This document shows, piece after piece, positions 1 to 8,870 of a stretch of DNA of 64,000 nt; position 1 is the first letter of the stretch, and every line of letters begins with the position of its first letter. The stretch lies in assembly GCF_900323885.1 (NCBI RefSeq), contig NZ_OOHJ01000006.1, positions 855,946 through 919,945 on the forward strand. Direction: 5' to 3'. Made by a program: the position numbers and the translations under genes. Source of the DNA: [Actinomadura] parvosata subsp. kistnae. GTDB lineage: Bacteria > Actinomycetota > Actinomycetes > Streptosporangiales > Streptosporangiaceae. The notes below the pieces were generated by a model that saw only the letters and a list, made by a program, of their open reading frames with translations, was not told where the DNA came from and ran no database searches.

Positions 1-41
1 CGGGAGCTGGGCTCCGAGCCGCAGCCATGACCGGCCCCGGC

Positions 42-2831
42 TTACGAGGGCAGCGCGTACAGGTTGCCGTTGGAGCTGCCGACGTAGACGAAGCCGTCCC
101 CGATGACCGGGGTGGTCGTGGTGGTGCCGCCGGTGGGGAGCCTGGATCGCACTGCGCCGGTGGTCGCGTCGAGGGTGTGGAGGGTGCCGTCGCGGGCGGT
201 GACGTGGACGGCGTCGCCCGCCACGACGGGGCCGGTGGCGCGGCCCTTCGGCAGGGGGAGGCTCCAGCGACTCGTGCCGGTGGCGGGGTCGAGGGCGTAC
301 AGGGTGCGGTCGGCGCCGGCGGTGAAGAGCAGGCCGTCGCCGGCCGCGGCGCTCCAGGTGTAGGTGGGCTCGTCGCGGGCGGTGCGGACGTGCCACAGCG
401 GGGTGCCGGTGGTGGTGTCCAGCGCGTACGTGGTGCCGTCGCTGTCGCCGGCGTACAGGATGCCGCCGGCCACGAGCGGGCGGGAGGTGACGGCGCCGGG
501 GATGCGTGACCTCCACCGGAGGCGGCCGGTGGCGGCGTCCAGGGCGTGGGCGGTGCCGCCGGCGCCGATGGCGTAGACGGTCGTGCCCGCCCGGGTCAGG
601 TGGACGCGCTCACCGGGCGGGCCGGTGCGATGGTGCCACCTCTCCGCCCCGGTGGCGGGGTCGAGGGCGTGGACGAGGCCCTGGTCGGCGCCCACGAGGA
701 GAGGGTCGCCGCTCAGGACGGGATCGAGGTTGAAGACGTCGCCGTCCGGGCGGAACGTCCACAACGTTGCGCCCGTTGCGGGGTCGAGCGTGACCAGGGT
801 GGCGCTTCCCGAGGCGGGGGAGGGCCTGGTCCAGGCGTGCAGGCGGCCCCCTTCCGCGACGAAGCCGCCCGCGACCGTGAGCGTGCGGGTCCACCTGGGG
901 CGGCCGGTGGCGGCGTCCAGGACCACCAGGGAGCCGGTGCCGTTGCCGGCCGCGTACACGCTGCCGTCCGCGACGGCGAAGGCGTCCGGGACCGAGCCGC
1001 CCGTACGGAAGCGCCAGCGGAGCGCGCCCGTGGCGGCGTCCAGGGCGAGGACGACGCCGTCGCCGCTGATGGCGTGGACGACGCCGCCCGCCACCACCGG
1101 GTCGGTGCGGATGGCGGCGTCGGCCGGGAAGTTCCATCCCGGCCCGCCCGTGGGGGAGGGGGCGGGGACGCCCGGCTGGTAGCGGGCCAGCAGGTTGCGG
1201 CGCAGGGACGCGGCGAGCAGGCGCACCGCCGCTCGTGAGGCCGAGGTGAGGCGGGCGATCACGGGGCCGACGTTCACGAGCGCCGCGCCGTAGAAGCCGT
1301 TCGGGGTGGCGACGGTGTAGGACAGGAAACCCGGCACCTCGGTGGTGGGGTCGATGTCGCCGTTCTGCCTGATGGCGGCGGCCTCGGCGGCGAACAGATC
1401 TCTGGCGCCGTTCCCGGACGGCGACACCCAGTCCACGGACAGCGAGACGACCGGGGTGCCGTCGGCCGGCGGGATCCAGTCGCACGTCGCGGCGCCGTCG
1501 GTGGCGGGGGACGGGCGGTAGCCGGGCGCGAACGACGCCAGGTCGGGGGTGGTGAGCAGGGTGCACGGGTCCGGCCAGGCGGTCCGCCGACCGGGCCGCT
1601 CATGGACCAGCCTGTACGCGGTGAGCCGCCCGCCCCTGCCGGCGTCGCTGTGCACGAAGGCCAGGTCCCCGCTGGTACCGGCGAGGGTCGCCAGGCGGGC
1701 GGGCACGTCGATCGGCAGGCCGCCGAGGCGTCCGGTGCGGGTGTCCACGGAGACCAGGTAGGCGGGCAGCGGCCAGGTGCCGTCCAGCTCGATGCCGCCG
1801 TGCGCGCCCGGGGCCGGAAGGGGGCCGGCGTACAGGGGTGCGCTCCAGCGGCCGGGATCCGTCTGCGCGGGCGAATCTCCGGAGGCGGGGTCTGCCTGCG
1901 CGGGCGGAGCGCCAGGGCCGGAGCCGGTCTGCGTGGGCGGGCTCCCCTGCTGGGCCGGAACGGCTTGCGATCCGGTGGACAGGAGGCGGCCGTCCGGCCC
2001 GTAGAAGAAGTCGTCCTCGCCCACCGAGGCGTGCACGTACCCGTCGGCGGCGGCTCTGAGGCCGATCGGAGGGCCGTCGCCTTGCGGGGCGGACGATGAC
2101 AGTAGGGCTCGACTCCACTCCTGGCGCAGGGTGCCCGGGTTCAGCGAGGCGAGGCGCAGGTCGTTCTCCTGGCAGTGGCTGAGCAGGATCACCGAGCGGG
2201 CGGTCGCGGCGGCGGTCAGCCGGCAGCCGGCGGGAGGAGCCCAGCGGGCCGTCACCGCGCCGGTGCGCGGGTCGAGGGCCCGCACGGCGATGGGCTCGTC
2301 GGGCTCCTCGACCACCACGATGCCGCGCTCGGTCGCCAGGACGCGCGGCCCGTGGTAGGTGCCGGTGTTCCCGAGTGTGGGCCGGTAGTCGGTGATGGTG
2401 ATCGCTCGCCGCCACAGTGCCGTGCCGGTGGCCAGGTCGTGGCCGTGCAGGGTCTGCTCGGCGCCGCCCGGTGCGCCTCTGGAGACGATCAGTGTGCCCG
2501 CCGCGATCCAGAGGCCGGTGACGGACGCGGGCCGGGCGGCGCCGGCGGGCACGACGCGCCGCAGTGCTCCGGTGCGGGGGTCGTGGATCCGCACGTCGCC
2601 CTGACGCGTGGCCACCGCGACCGCCTGACCGGCCGGGGTGTGCCCGGGGACGGCGTACCCCGCCTCGGTGGGCACCGACCAGGCCGCCCGCCACGCGGCG
2701 AGAACGCGCGGCGGCCCTGTGGCACCGTCCCGGGCCGCGACGGCGCAGGTCGCCAGGAGGAGCACCGCGAGCAGGATCGCACCTCGCAAGATCGCGCCGC
2801 GCCTCGCGCCGCGCCTGATGCCGTGCCCCAT
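42..2831 (-). CDS. Membrane-anchored PQQ-repeat (beta-propeller) protein with inserted DUF3558-like domain
   Basis: About 929 residues. An N-terminal hydrophobic segment (roughly residues 14-30, ending in ATCAVAA) should anchor or export it. Most of the chain is PQQ-type blades of the form LDAxTGxxxWxxxT, as in BamB-like propellers. Between two blade blocks (about residues 400-530) lies a different segment starting DPCTLLT and containing CDW, which resembles the actinobacterial lipoprotein domain DUF3558. No quinoprotein dehydrogenase active site is visible, so a binding or scaffold role outside the membrane is likelier than catalysis. The ATG at 2831 follows a G-rich stretch (GGGCGGGGCGGG). 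The frame stays open upstream to a GTG that overlaps the stop of the preceding gene, so the start is uncertain by about 40 codons. It lies downstream of, and is probably co-transcribed with, the gene at 2948-3805. Confidence 0.8.
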   Translation of the reverse strand: MGHGIRRGARRGAILRGAILLAVLLLATCAVAARDGATGPPRVLAAWRAAWSVPTEAGYAVPGHTPAGQAVAVATRQGDVRIHDPRTGALRRVVPAGAARPASVTGLWIAAGTLIVSRGAPGGAEQTLHGHDLATGTALWRRAITITDYRPTLGNTGTYHGPRVLATERGIVVVEEPDEPIAVRALDPRTGAVTARWAPPAGCRLTAAATARSVILLSHCQENDLRLASLNPGTLRQEWSRALLSSSAPQGDGPPIGLRAAADGYVHASVGEDDFFYGPDGRLLSTGSQAVPAQQGSPPTQTGSGPGAPPAQADPASGDSPAQTDPGRWSAPLYAGPLPAPGAHGGIELDGTWPLPAYLVSVDTRTGRLGGLPIDVPARLATLAGTSGDLAFVHSDAGRGGRLTAYRLVHERPGRRTAWPDPCTLLTTPDLASFAPGYRPSPATDGAATCDWIPPADGTPVVSLSVDWVSPSGNGARDLFAAEAAAIRQNGDIDPTTEVPGFLSYTVATPNGFYGAALVNVGPVIARLTSASRAAVRLLAASLRRNLLARYQPGVPAPSPTGGPGWNFPADAAIRTDPVVAGGVVHAISGDGVVLALDAATGALRWRFRTGGSVPDAFAVADGSVYAAGNGTGSLVVLDAATGRPRWTRTLTVAGGFVAEGGRLHAWTRPSPASGSATLVTLDPATGATLWTFRPDGDVFNLDPVLSGDPLLVGADQGLVHALDPATGAERWHHRTGPPGERVHLTRAGTTVYAIGAGGTAHALDAATGRLRWRSRIPGAVTSRPLVAGGILYAGDSDGTTYALDTTTGTPLWHVRTARDEPTYTWSAAAGDGLLFTAGADRTLYALDPATGTSRWSLPLPKGRATGPVVAGDAVHVTARDGTLHTLDATTGAVRSRLPTGGTTTTTPVIGDGFVYVGSSNGNLYALPS

Positions 2832-2843
2832 CCCGCCCCGCCC

Positions 2844-2933
2844 GATCGCATCCTGCCGAATCGCATCCTGCCGGATCGCATCCTGCCGGATCGTGCCCCG
2901 CCCGTTCGCTTCCCGTCCGATCGCGCCCTGCCG
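2844..2933. repeat. Six degenerate copies of a 15-bp tandem repeat
   Basis: Units of the type GATCGCATCCTGCCG run head to tail from 2844. The first three are near identical and the last three are degenerate. They fill the gap between two minus-strand genes. The unit is a multiple of three and is open in the frame of the PQQ gene, where it would encode IRQDA-type pentapeptides. It is therefore either leader DNA or an N-terminal extension of that gene. Confidence 0.85.
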
Positions 2934-2947
2934 GTGCTCGCGCCCGC

Positions 2948-3805
2948 TCAGCACTTGCCGGCCTCGGCGAGCTTCGGCTCGATGGCGCACGCCTGGCTCC
3001 TGGGGATCGGCTGCCAGCCGCCCATCTGGGAGTAGGTGTAGTACCCCTGGTACGTGGCGGAGGTGCCGGTGACGCGGAACGGCGTCCGATCGGGCCCCGT
3101 GATGGTCAGCTGCTCGGTGCGGTCGCCGGCGAGCACGGTGACCAGGAGGTCGAAGGTGTAGCAGGCGGCGGTGCCGGTGACCGCCATGGAGAGCGTGACT
3201 CGTTCGTCCCGTTTGAGGTCGATCTGTTTCTTCCTGAAGTACGGCGTGTCCGGGTCGCCGGACGTGGCGAAGCGGGGCGCGGGCTGGTCGAGGTCGGCGG
3301 CCAGCTCGATCGCGTCGGCCTCCCCGGCGGGGGTGTGGACGAGCAGCGCGCCGTCCGAGACGGGCGCGCGGCCGAGGACACGCGGCTGGATGTCGACGAT
3401 GCGCACGCTGCTGCGGTTGCCGACGAGGACGACGGTGAGCTCGGCGGCCTCGAGCGGCGCCCACTCGTGGCGGGCCAGGACCGCGTCCCGCCGCGAGGCG
3501 CCCGCGCTGCCGAGCAGCACCGCCCGGTCGGCGGGGTCCTGGACGGGCGTGCGCAGCGCGAGGTCCTGGGCGGCGTGGTCGACCGCGACGTGGCCGACCT
3601 TGACCGGGGGCTCGCCGGTGACGCGGTCGAGGGTGTCGGGGCCGTCCGCGTTCAGCCAGGCGGTGACCACGACGCCGGCGGCGGCGACGATCACGGCGCT
3701 GAGGATGCCGGCGAGCCACGCCCGCACGCCCTTCCAGCTCCCCTCTTCCTCACGGAGGGAGCCCGGGCGCGGGCGGGGGCGCCTCTTCTGGCGCGTCTTG
3801 GCCAT
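2948..3805 (-). CDS. Hypothetical single-pass membrane protein
   Basis: 285 residues. A very basic N-terminus (KTRQKRRPRPRPG) is followed by one transmembrane helix at about residues 30-50, so the remaining 230 residues should face outside. The outer part looks beta-rich and has no motif I recognise. The ATG at 3805 has a GAGGGG ribosome site about seven bases upstream. It precedes the PQQ-repeat gene with a short gap filled by 15-bp repeats, and the two probably form one envelope operon. The function is unknown. Confidence 0.7.
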   Translation of the reverse strand: MAKTRQKRRPRPRPGSLREEEGSWKGVRAWLAGILSAVIVAAAGVVVTAWLNADGPDTLDRVTGEPPVKVGHVAVDHAAQDLALRTPVQDPADRAVLLGSAGASRRDAVLARHEWAPLEAAELTVVLVGNRSSVRIVDIQPRVLGRAPVSDGALLVHTPAGEADAIELAADLDQPAPRFATSGDPDTPYFRKKQIDLKRDERVTLSMAVTGTAACYTFDLLVTVLAGDRTEQLTITGPDRTPFRVTGTSATYQGYYTYSQMGGWQPIPRSQACAIEPKLAEAGKC

Positions 3806-4184
3806 GGGACGTCCCCTCGTGAGCGGCGTACGGCATTCCGATTCATAACGCATGGGACGGCGGCCGCGTCGCGCTCTTGACGAAATCCTTCTGACCGTTC
3901 TGAACGGCTGATGTCCGCCATTTCCGCAGGGCCGGGCCGAGGTGCTGAAAGTTTCATCCGAAATGCGCGGGCGCGTGAGGGTTGACGTCACCCACGTGCT
4001 CGTTCCATAGTGAGCCGGTCACCCTGAATTCTCGCTCAGGAGGTCGATGACCGCGCCGATGTTAGCGCTAACAGTATAATTCTCCTCCCTGTCGCGATGT
4101 CCGCAGGCCCATCGGCATGAGCCCATCGTCGATGCCCCATGCCGCAATTCTCCGGCATCGCCCGAAAAAGGCAGAGGTACCATC
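3806..4184. promoter_or_regulatory. Divergent intergenic control region, 379 bp
   Basis: This lies between the minus-strand envelope operon and the plus-strand arabinofuranosidase gene. It holds the LacI-type operator and a TATAAT hexamer listed separately, and is noticeably richer in A/T than its surroundings around 4055-4085. No credible gene is seen here; the short minus ORF starting at 4279 overlaps the arabinofuranosidase signal sequence. Confidence 0.6.
4060..4073. promoter_or_regulatory. LacI-family operator, perfect 14-bp palindrome
   Basis: TGTTAGCGCTAACA is a perfect palindrome centred on CG, the form typical of LacI/GalR operators in actinobacterial sugar genes. A perfect TATAAT lies at 4075-4080, one base beyond the palindrome, so a bound repressor would cover the promoter. 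The likely target is the arabinofuranosidase at 4185. No LacI regulator gene is in the window. Confidence 0.75.
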
Positions 4185-5747
4185 ATGGCTGGCTCCGGAT
4201 TACGCAATCTGACAAAGGCGATGTCGTCCGCGGGCGCGGTCGTCGCGCTCGCCGCCGGTCTGCTGACCGGCCTGTCCACGCCGTCGCAGGCCGCCGCGTC
4301 CCTGTCGTGCGACCTCTACGCCGCCGGCGGCACGCCCTGCGTCGCGGCGCACAGCACGACCCGCGCCCTGTACGGCGCCTACAGCGGCTCGCTCTACCAG
4401 GTGCGCCGCTCCTCCGACAACGCCACCCGCGACATCGGCGTCCTGAGCGCGGGCGGCTACGCCGACGCCGCCGCGCAGGACACCTTCTGCGCCGGCACGA
4501 CCTGCCTCATCTCCGTCATCTACGACCAGTCGGGCCGCGGCAACCACCTCACCCAGGCGCCGCCCGGCGGCTTCTCCGGCCCGGCGCCCGGCGGGTACGA
4601 CAACCTCGCCGTCGCGACCGCGGCGCCGATCATGGTCGGCGGGCACAAGGCGTACGGCGTGTACGTGGCCCCCGGCACCGGCTACCGCGACAACAGCACC
4701 AACGGCATCGCCCGCGGCGACCAGCCGGAAGGCATGTACGCCGTCTTCGACGGCACGCACTACAACGGCGGCTGCTGCTTCGACTACGGCAACGCCGAGA
4801 CCAACAGCCGCGACAACGGCAACGGCACCATGGAGGCCATCTACTTCGGCAACAACAAGGTGTGGGGCTACGGCGCCGGTAACGGCCCCTGGATCATGGC
4901 CGACCTGGAGAACGGCCTGTTCTCGGGCGTGAACCGCGGCTACAACGCGGGCGACCCGAGCATCAGCCACCGCTTCCTGACCGCCATCGTCAAGGGCGAG
5001 CCGAACCACTGGGCCATCCGGGGCGGCAACGCGCAGTCGGGCGGCCTTGCCACCTTCTACAACGGCCCGCGCCCCAACGTCGCCGGCTACAACCCGATGA
5101 AGAAGGAGGGCGCGATCATCCTGGGCATCGGCGGCGACAACAGCATCGGTGCCCGCGGCACGTTCTACGAGGGCGTGATGACCAGCGGCTACCCGTCGGA
5201 CGCGACCGAGAACGCGGTGCAGGCGAGCATCGTCGCCGCCGGGTACGCGCCCTCGGGCGGCGGCGTCCCGGGCGGCACCCTGACCCCGGGGTCGGCGATC
5301 TCGCTGCGGGCGACCACGCCCGGCTACACCGACCGCTCGATCCGCCACCAGAACGACCAGGTCATCACCTCGGTGGTCGGCTCCTCCAGCTCGTCGCTGG
5401 ACAAGAACGACGCCACCTGGGTGGTGCGTGCCGGGCTGGCGAGCAGTTCGTGCGTGTCGTTCGAGTCGCGCAACTATCCCGGCGACTACCTGCGTCACCA
5501 GAACTACCAGCTGTACCGGCAGCGCAACGACGGCAGCTCGCTGTTCGCCGCCGACGCCACGTTCTGCGCGCAGGGCGGCAGGAGCGGCCAGGGCACGTCG
5601 TTCGCCTCCTACAACTTCCCCGACCGGTTCCTGCGCCACTACAACAACGTCGTCTACATCGCCTCCAACGGCGGCTCGCACGCCTTCGACAGCACCTCCT
5701 CGTGGGCGGCGGACGTGAGCTGGACGGTCGGCCAGCCCTGGGCTTAG
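4185..5747 (+). CDS. abfB: Secreted alpha-L-arabinofuranosidase, GH54 plus CBM42
   Basis: 520 residues. A signal peptide (to about residue 38, ending SQAAA) is followed by a GH54 catalytic domain (about 40-360) and, after a short Gly/Pro linker, a C-terminal AbfB-type CBM42 arabinose-binding domain with repeated LRHxN motifs. The family's catalytic pair is present: Glu242 in DLENG and Asp318 in GGDNS. These have the same 76-residue spacing as Glu221/Asp297 of the Aspergillus enzyme. It should release arabinofuranosyl side chains from arabinan and arabinoxylan outside the cell. A perfect LacI-type palindrome and TATAAT lie just upstream, so arabinose-linked derepression is likely. The stop overlaps that of the convergent SPFH reading frame. 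Confidence 0.95.
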   Translation: MAGSGLRNLTKAMSSAGAVVALAAGLLTGLSTPSQAAASLSCDLYAAGGTPCVAAHSTTRALYGAYSGSLYQVRRSSDNATRDIGVLSAGGYADAAAQDTFCAGTTCLISVIYDQSGRGNHLTQAPPGGFSGPAPGGYDNLAVATAAPIMVGGHKAYGVYVAPGTGYRDNSTNGIARGDQPEGMYAVFDGTHYNGGCCFDYGNAETNSRDNGNGTMEAIYFGNNKVWGYGAGNGPWIMADLENGLFSGVNRGYNAGDPSISHRFLTAIVKGEPNHWAIRGGNAQSGGLATFYNGPRPNVAGYNPMKKEGAIILGIGGDNSIGARGTFYEGVMTSGYPSDATENAVQASIVAAGYAPSGGGVPGGTLTPGSAISLRATTPGYTDRSIRHQNDQVITSVVGSSSSSLDKNDATWVVRAGLASSSCVSFESRNYPGDYLRHQNYQLYRQRNDGSSLFAADATFCAQGGRSGQGTSFASYNFPDRFLRHYNNVVYIASNGGSHAFDSTSSWAADVSWTVGQPWA

Positions 5748-7834
5748 CCGGCCGGCGCTCCCGAGCGAGCCGTCCCCGCGCACCCCGGGGACGGCTCCCC
5801 GTCCTCAAGGAACGATCGGCTCCTTCGGAGGCGAGGGCGGAGGCACGGGCGGGGGCACGGGCGGGGGCACGGTAGGGGCAGGGTGCCGGAGCCGTTGCTC
5901 AGGGCCCGGGTGAGCACGGCGGCCAGCCCTTCGAGGCTGGACCCCGGCCCGGTGACGAGGACGTCCGGCATGATGTCGATCTGCCCGTCCGCGACCGCGT
6001 TCGCCACGGCCACGATCGCCGTGGGCAGCTCGCCGATGGCCTGGCTCTGGGCGTGGAACGCGGCGGCCTTGGCCAGGCCGAGCGCCTCGGCGGCGGCGGC
6101 TTCGGCCAGGCCGATCGCCTGCACCTTGTCGGCCTCGGCCTGGCCGGTGAGCCGGACGAACGCGGCCTCGCCGCTGGCCTCCGCCTCGCGTGCTTTGGCG
6201 CGGCTGGCGTTGATGTCGACGGAGACCTGGGCGGTGGCCAGCTCGGCCTGCCGGTCGGCGGTGCCGCGCGCCTTCTCCATCTCGATGCGGGCGATCTCGG
6301 CGCGGCGCTGCTCCTCGTAGGTGGCCCGCTGCTGGTTGGCGATCTCGCGCCGGGTCAGGACCTCGACGATCTCCGGCGGGAAGACGACGTCCTGGATGTG
6401 CACGCCCTTCGTCTCGACCTGGTAGCCGTTGAGGTAGGAGCTGATCGCGTGGAAGGCGCTGACCTGCACCTCCTGGCGGGTCTCGATGAACATCACCGCT
6501 TCCAGGTTCTGCAACGTGTTGCGGAAGTGGTTGCCGACGGCCGACTGCAGCACTTCGGTGACGAGGTTCTGCATGGTGCCGACCATGGAGATGACCTTGG
6601 GCGCGCGGGTGTCGGAGACGTGGATCTGCACTTGCAGGTCGATGTGGAAGACGAACCCCTCCCGGCTCTTGCCGATGATGGGCTCCAGCCGCGAGTCGAG
6701 GTTGTGGGCGAAGGAGACGGCTTTGGCCCAGTTCAGGGTGAGGATGGAGGTGGGGACGATCTCGGCGGCGTAGATGCGGGTGTTGAGGGGGTACTTGCCG
6801 GTGCGCAGCGGCTCCTGCCAGATGCCCCGGTGCCCGGGCCGGACGATGCTGCCGAACTTGAACTCCTCGCCCGAGGTGTCGAGGGTGGGCAGGCCGACGA
6901 AGCTCTTGATGACGGCGACCTGGCCCTGCCGTACGACGAGCATCGGCACCTGCTCGACGCGGACGAGGAAGGGGTTGAGCAGGTACGCCCCGTACAGCAG
7001 GGGGTCGTGCTGCAGCCCGATGCGCCCGCCGGCGTCCAGGAACGCCTGGAAGTCCTGGTAGTTGTTGTGCCGCTCGTTCTGGGAGCCGAGCAGGGCCTCG
7101 ATCAGCTCGGCGTCGGTGGTGCGCGGCATGGCCTCCAGCCGGGTCATGTCGGAGAAGCCGCCCAGGCGGCTGGCCATGTCACCGGGCGGCAGCGGCTCGC
7201 CCTCCAGGACGGTGACCAGGCCCACGACGTCCGTCTCGCTCTGCGGGCTGATGACCATCACCTGCAGCTGCTCGGGGGCCAGGCCGAAGGAGGAGGGGGT
7301 GAGCTTGCCGCGCTCGGCCAGGCGGGCCAGCTCGGGGGTGACCGGCAGGCCGTACACCTTGCGGGCGGTGATGACCACGAACGCGACCGGATGGATCGGC
7401 ACGAGCGTGCCCGGCGGCAGCACGGGACGCTGCACGCCCTTCTCGCCGTCGCCGGCCACGAAGGCGCGCAGGTCGGAGAAGTTGCCGAACTCCGGTCTGA
7501 AGCGGGCGCTCTTGGCGCCGATCGGCAGCGGCCGGCCGACCTGGGCGATGACGACGCCGATCTCCCCGGCGGGCACCTGCACCCAGGGGAACTTCCTGAC
7601 GCCGAACTTGGGCCACATCTTGAAGCGCAGCCCCGGCATCAGCAGCTCGGACTGGTATCCGGCCTCGCCGTTGAAGGCGACCGGGTTGTCCTCGGTGAGC
7701 TTGCGGCCGCTGTAGCGCTTGATGACGAGCCCGACCTGGTCGGGCCCGATGCGGTGCAGGGAGAGCAGGGAGATCGCCGCGGCCGGCACGGCCAGGACGA
7801 CGGCGACGATCGCGAGCAACGCCGGCACGCCCAT
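5744..7834 (-). CDS. SPFH/band-7 (flotillin-like) membrane protein, probable frameshift near its 3' end
   Basis: One N-terminal transmembrane helix (about residues 3-25) precedes a long SPFH domain. A helical, Ala/Glu-rich coiled region (AEIARIEMEKARG to EAEASGEAAFVRL) and a flotillin-like AEAAAAEALGLAKAAA stretch follow. Proteins of this class form ring or scaffold assemblies at membranes. The ATG at 7834 is preferred over the one at 7840 because AAAGGG then sits at proper spacing. As sequenced the tail is an odd Cys/Pro/Arg stretch ending at 5744. Restoring one base in the short C runs near 5875-5883 gives a Pro-rich tail ending PPKEPIVP with a stop at 5805, just before the terminator hairpin. 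I take that as the true end. Confidence 0.85.
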   Translation of the reverse strand: MGVPALLAIVAVVLAVPAAAISLLSLHRIGPDQVGLVIKRYSGRKLTEDNPVAFNGEAGYQSELLMPGLRFKMWPKFGVRKFPWVQVPAGEIGVVIAQVGRPLPIGAKSARFRPEFGNFSDLRAFVAGDGEKGVQRPVLPPGTLVPIHPVAFVVITARKVYGLPVTPELARLAERGKLTPSSFGLAPEQLQVMVISPQSETDVVGLVTVLEGEPLPPGDMASRLGGFSDMTRLEAMPRTTDAELIEALLGSQNERHNNYQDFQAFLDAGGRIGLQHDPLLYGAYLLNPFLVRVEQVPMLVVRQGQVAVIKSFVGLPTLDTSGEEFKFGSIVRPGHRGIWQEPLRTGKYPLNTRIYAAEIVPTSILTLNWAKAVSFAHNLDSRLEPIIGKSREGFVFHIDLQVQIHVSDTRAPKVISMVGTMQNLVTEVLQSAVGNHFRNTLQNLEAVMFIETRQEVQVSAFHAISSYLNGYQVETKGVHIQDVVFPPEIVEVLTRREIANQQRATYEEQRRAEIARIEMEKARGTADRQAELATAQVSVDINASRAKAREAEASGEAAFVRLTGQAEADKVQAIGLAEAAAAEALGLAKAAAFHAQSQAIGELPTAIVAVANAVADGQIDIMPDVLVTGPGSSLEGLAAVLTRALSNGSGTLPLPCPRPCPRPCLRPRLRRSRSFLEDGEPSPGCAGTARSGAPAG
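5767..5797. terminator. Strong hairpin between convergent genes
   Basis: GAGCCGTCCCC (5767-5777) pairs perfectly with GGGGACGGCTC (5787-5797) around a 9-base loop, 20 bases after the arabinofuranosidase stop. It could terminate both strands. As sequenced, the SPFH frame runs through it; with a one-base correction the SPFH gene stops at 5805, just before it. Confidence 0.75.
5842..5877. repeat. 12-bp tandem repeat, three copies, in the SPFH tail
   Basis: GGCACGGGCGGG occurs at 5842 and 5854 and a variant at 5866. In the corrected frame it encodes VPPP-type tetrapeptides of the flotillin-like protein's proline tail. The apparent one-base frameshift of that gene lies at its edge. Confidence 0.8.
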
Positions 7835-7988
7835 GTGCATCCCTTTCCCAGGGGTTGGAAGACGCGCACTGTCACGTCGAGCGTACGCCGCCCGGCCCGC
7901 CCGGCCGGCTGGTCCTGTGGCGCACCAGGCCGCGCGGCGAGCGCGAGGCGTGGGGGCCACGGATCGCCGGCCGGGATGGGCGTGGCGG

Positions 7989-8870
7989 TCAGCGGCTGAT
8001 CCGGCGGGGGGCCGCCAGCGCGAGGAGCTTGTCCGGGTTGCGGATGGCGTAGAACTGGGTGATCTTCCCGTCGGCGACGTCGGCCAGGAAGACGCCCTCC
8101 AGGCGCTCGCCGTTGTAGGCGGCGAGCGCGGGCGTGTTGTTGCAGTTCACGCGCTCGATGCGCAGGTCCGGCCGGAAGATGCCCAGGATGAGCGCGGCCA
8201 CCTTCTCCGCGCCGACCACGGGCCGGCGCACCGTGATCACCTTGCCGCCGCCGTCGGCGGTCCAGGTGACGTCCGGCGCGAGCAGCGACAGCAGTCCCTC
8301 CATGTCGCCGGTGGTCACCGCGGCCATGAACCGCTCGGTGACCCGGGCGGTCCTGGCGGGGCCCGCGGGGTGGAAGCGCTTGCGCCGCGCCCGCACGTGC
8401 TCACGGGCGCGGTGCGCCACCTGGCGCACCGTCGCGGCCGACTTGCCCACCGCCGGCGCGATCTCGTCGTAGTCGAAGCCGAACACCTCACGCAGGACGA
8501 ACACCGCTCGCTCGTCGGGAGTGAGCGTTTCGAGCACCACGAGCATCGCCATCGACACCGACTCGGCGAGCACCAGGTCCTCGGAGGCGTCGTGCTCGTC
8601 GAGCAGCAGCGGCTCCGGCAGCCACACGCCGACGTAGTCCTCGCGGCGGCGGGCGCCGGCCCGCAACGCGTTGAGCGCCTGCCGGGTCACCAGCCGCGCC
8701 AGGTAGGCCTTGGTGTCACGGACCGTCGCCAGGTCCACCTCCGCCCACCGCAGGTAGCTGTCCTGGAGCACGTCGTCGGATTCCGTCGCCGAGCCGAGGA
8801 TCTCGTAGGCGATCGCGAACAGCAGCGGCCGCAACAGGGTGAACCGTTCGGCGTGCTCGTCGGTGCTCAT
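7989..8870 (-). CDS. sigJ: ECF41-type RNA polymerase sigma factor with fused SnoaL-like domain
   Basis: 293 residues. Sigma region 2 (about 10-75) and region 4 (about 115-170) are followed by a C-terminal SnoaL-like domain of about 110 residues. The group's hallmark motifs are present: WLPEP in the linker, and DGGGK and NPDKL in the C-terminal domain. In ECF41 factors this domain replaces a separate anti-sigma factor and tunes activity. The ATG overlaps the stop of the upstream oxidoreductase (ATGA), so the two are translationally coupled. ECF41 genes normally sit beside an oxidoreductase, decarboxylase or epimerase gene, as here. A matching ECF41 promoter precedes the operon, implying self-activation. 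The symbol sigJ follows common usage for this group and is tentative. Confidence 0.92.
   Translation of the reverse strand: MSTDEHAERFTLLRPLLFAIAYEILGSATESDDVLQDSYLRWAEVDLATVRDTKAYLARLVTRQALNALRAGARRREDYVGVWLPEPLLLDEHDASEDLVLAESVSMAMLVVLETLTPDERAVFVLREVFGFDYDEIAPAVGKSAATVRQVAHRAREHVRARRKRFHPAGPARTARVTERFMAAVTTGDMEGLLSLLAPDVTWTADGGGKVITVRRPVVGAEKVAALILGIFRPDLRIERVNCNNTPALAAYNGERLEGVFLADVADGKITQFYAIRNPDKLLALAAPRRISR

Noticed and set aside
2954..3719. Extension of the PQQ-repeat frame through the upstream gene
   Set aside because: The frame is open by chance over the 285-residue gene on the same strand, whose own frame has a good start and membrane helix.
4019..4279. Minus-strand ORF over the arabinofuranosidase promoter
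   Set aside because: It overlaps the operator, the promoter and the signal peptide coding region and has no recognisable product.
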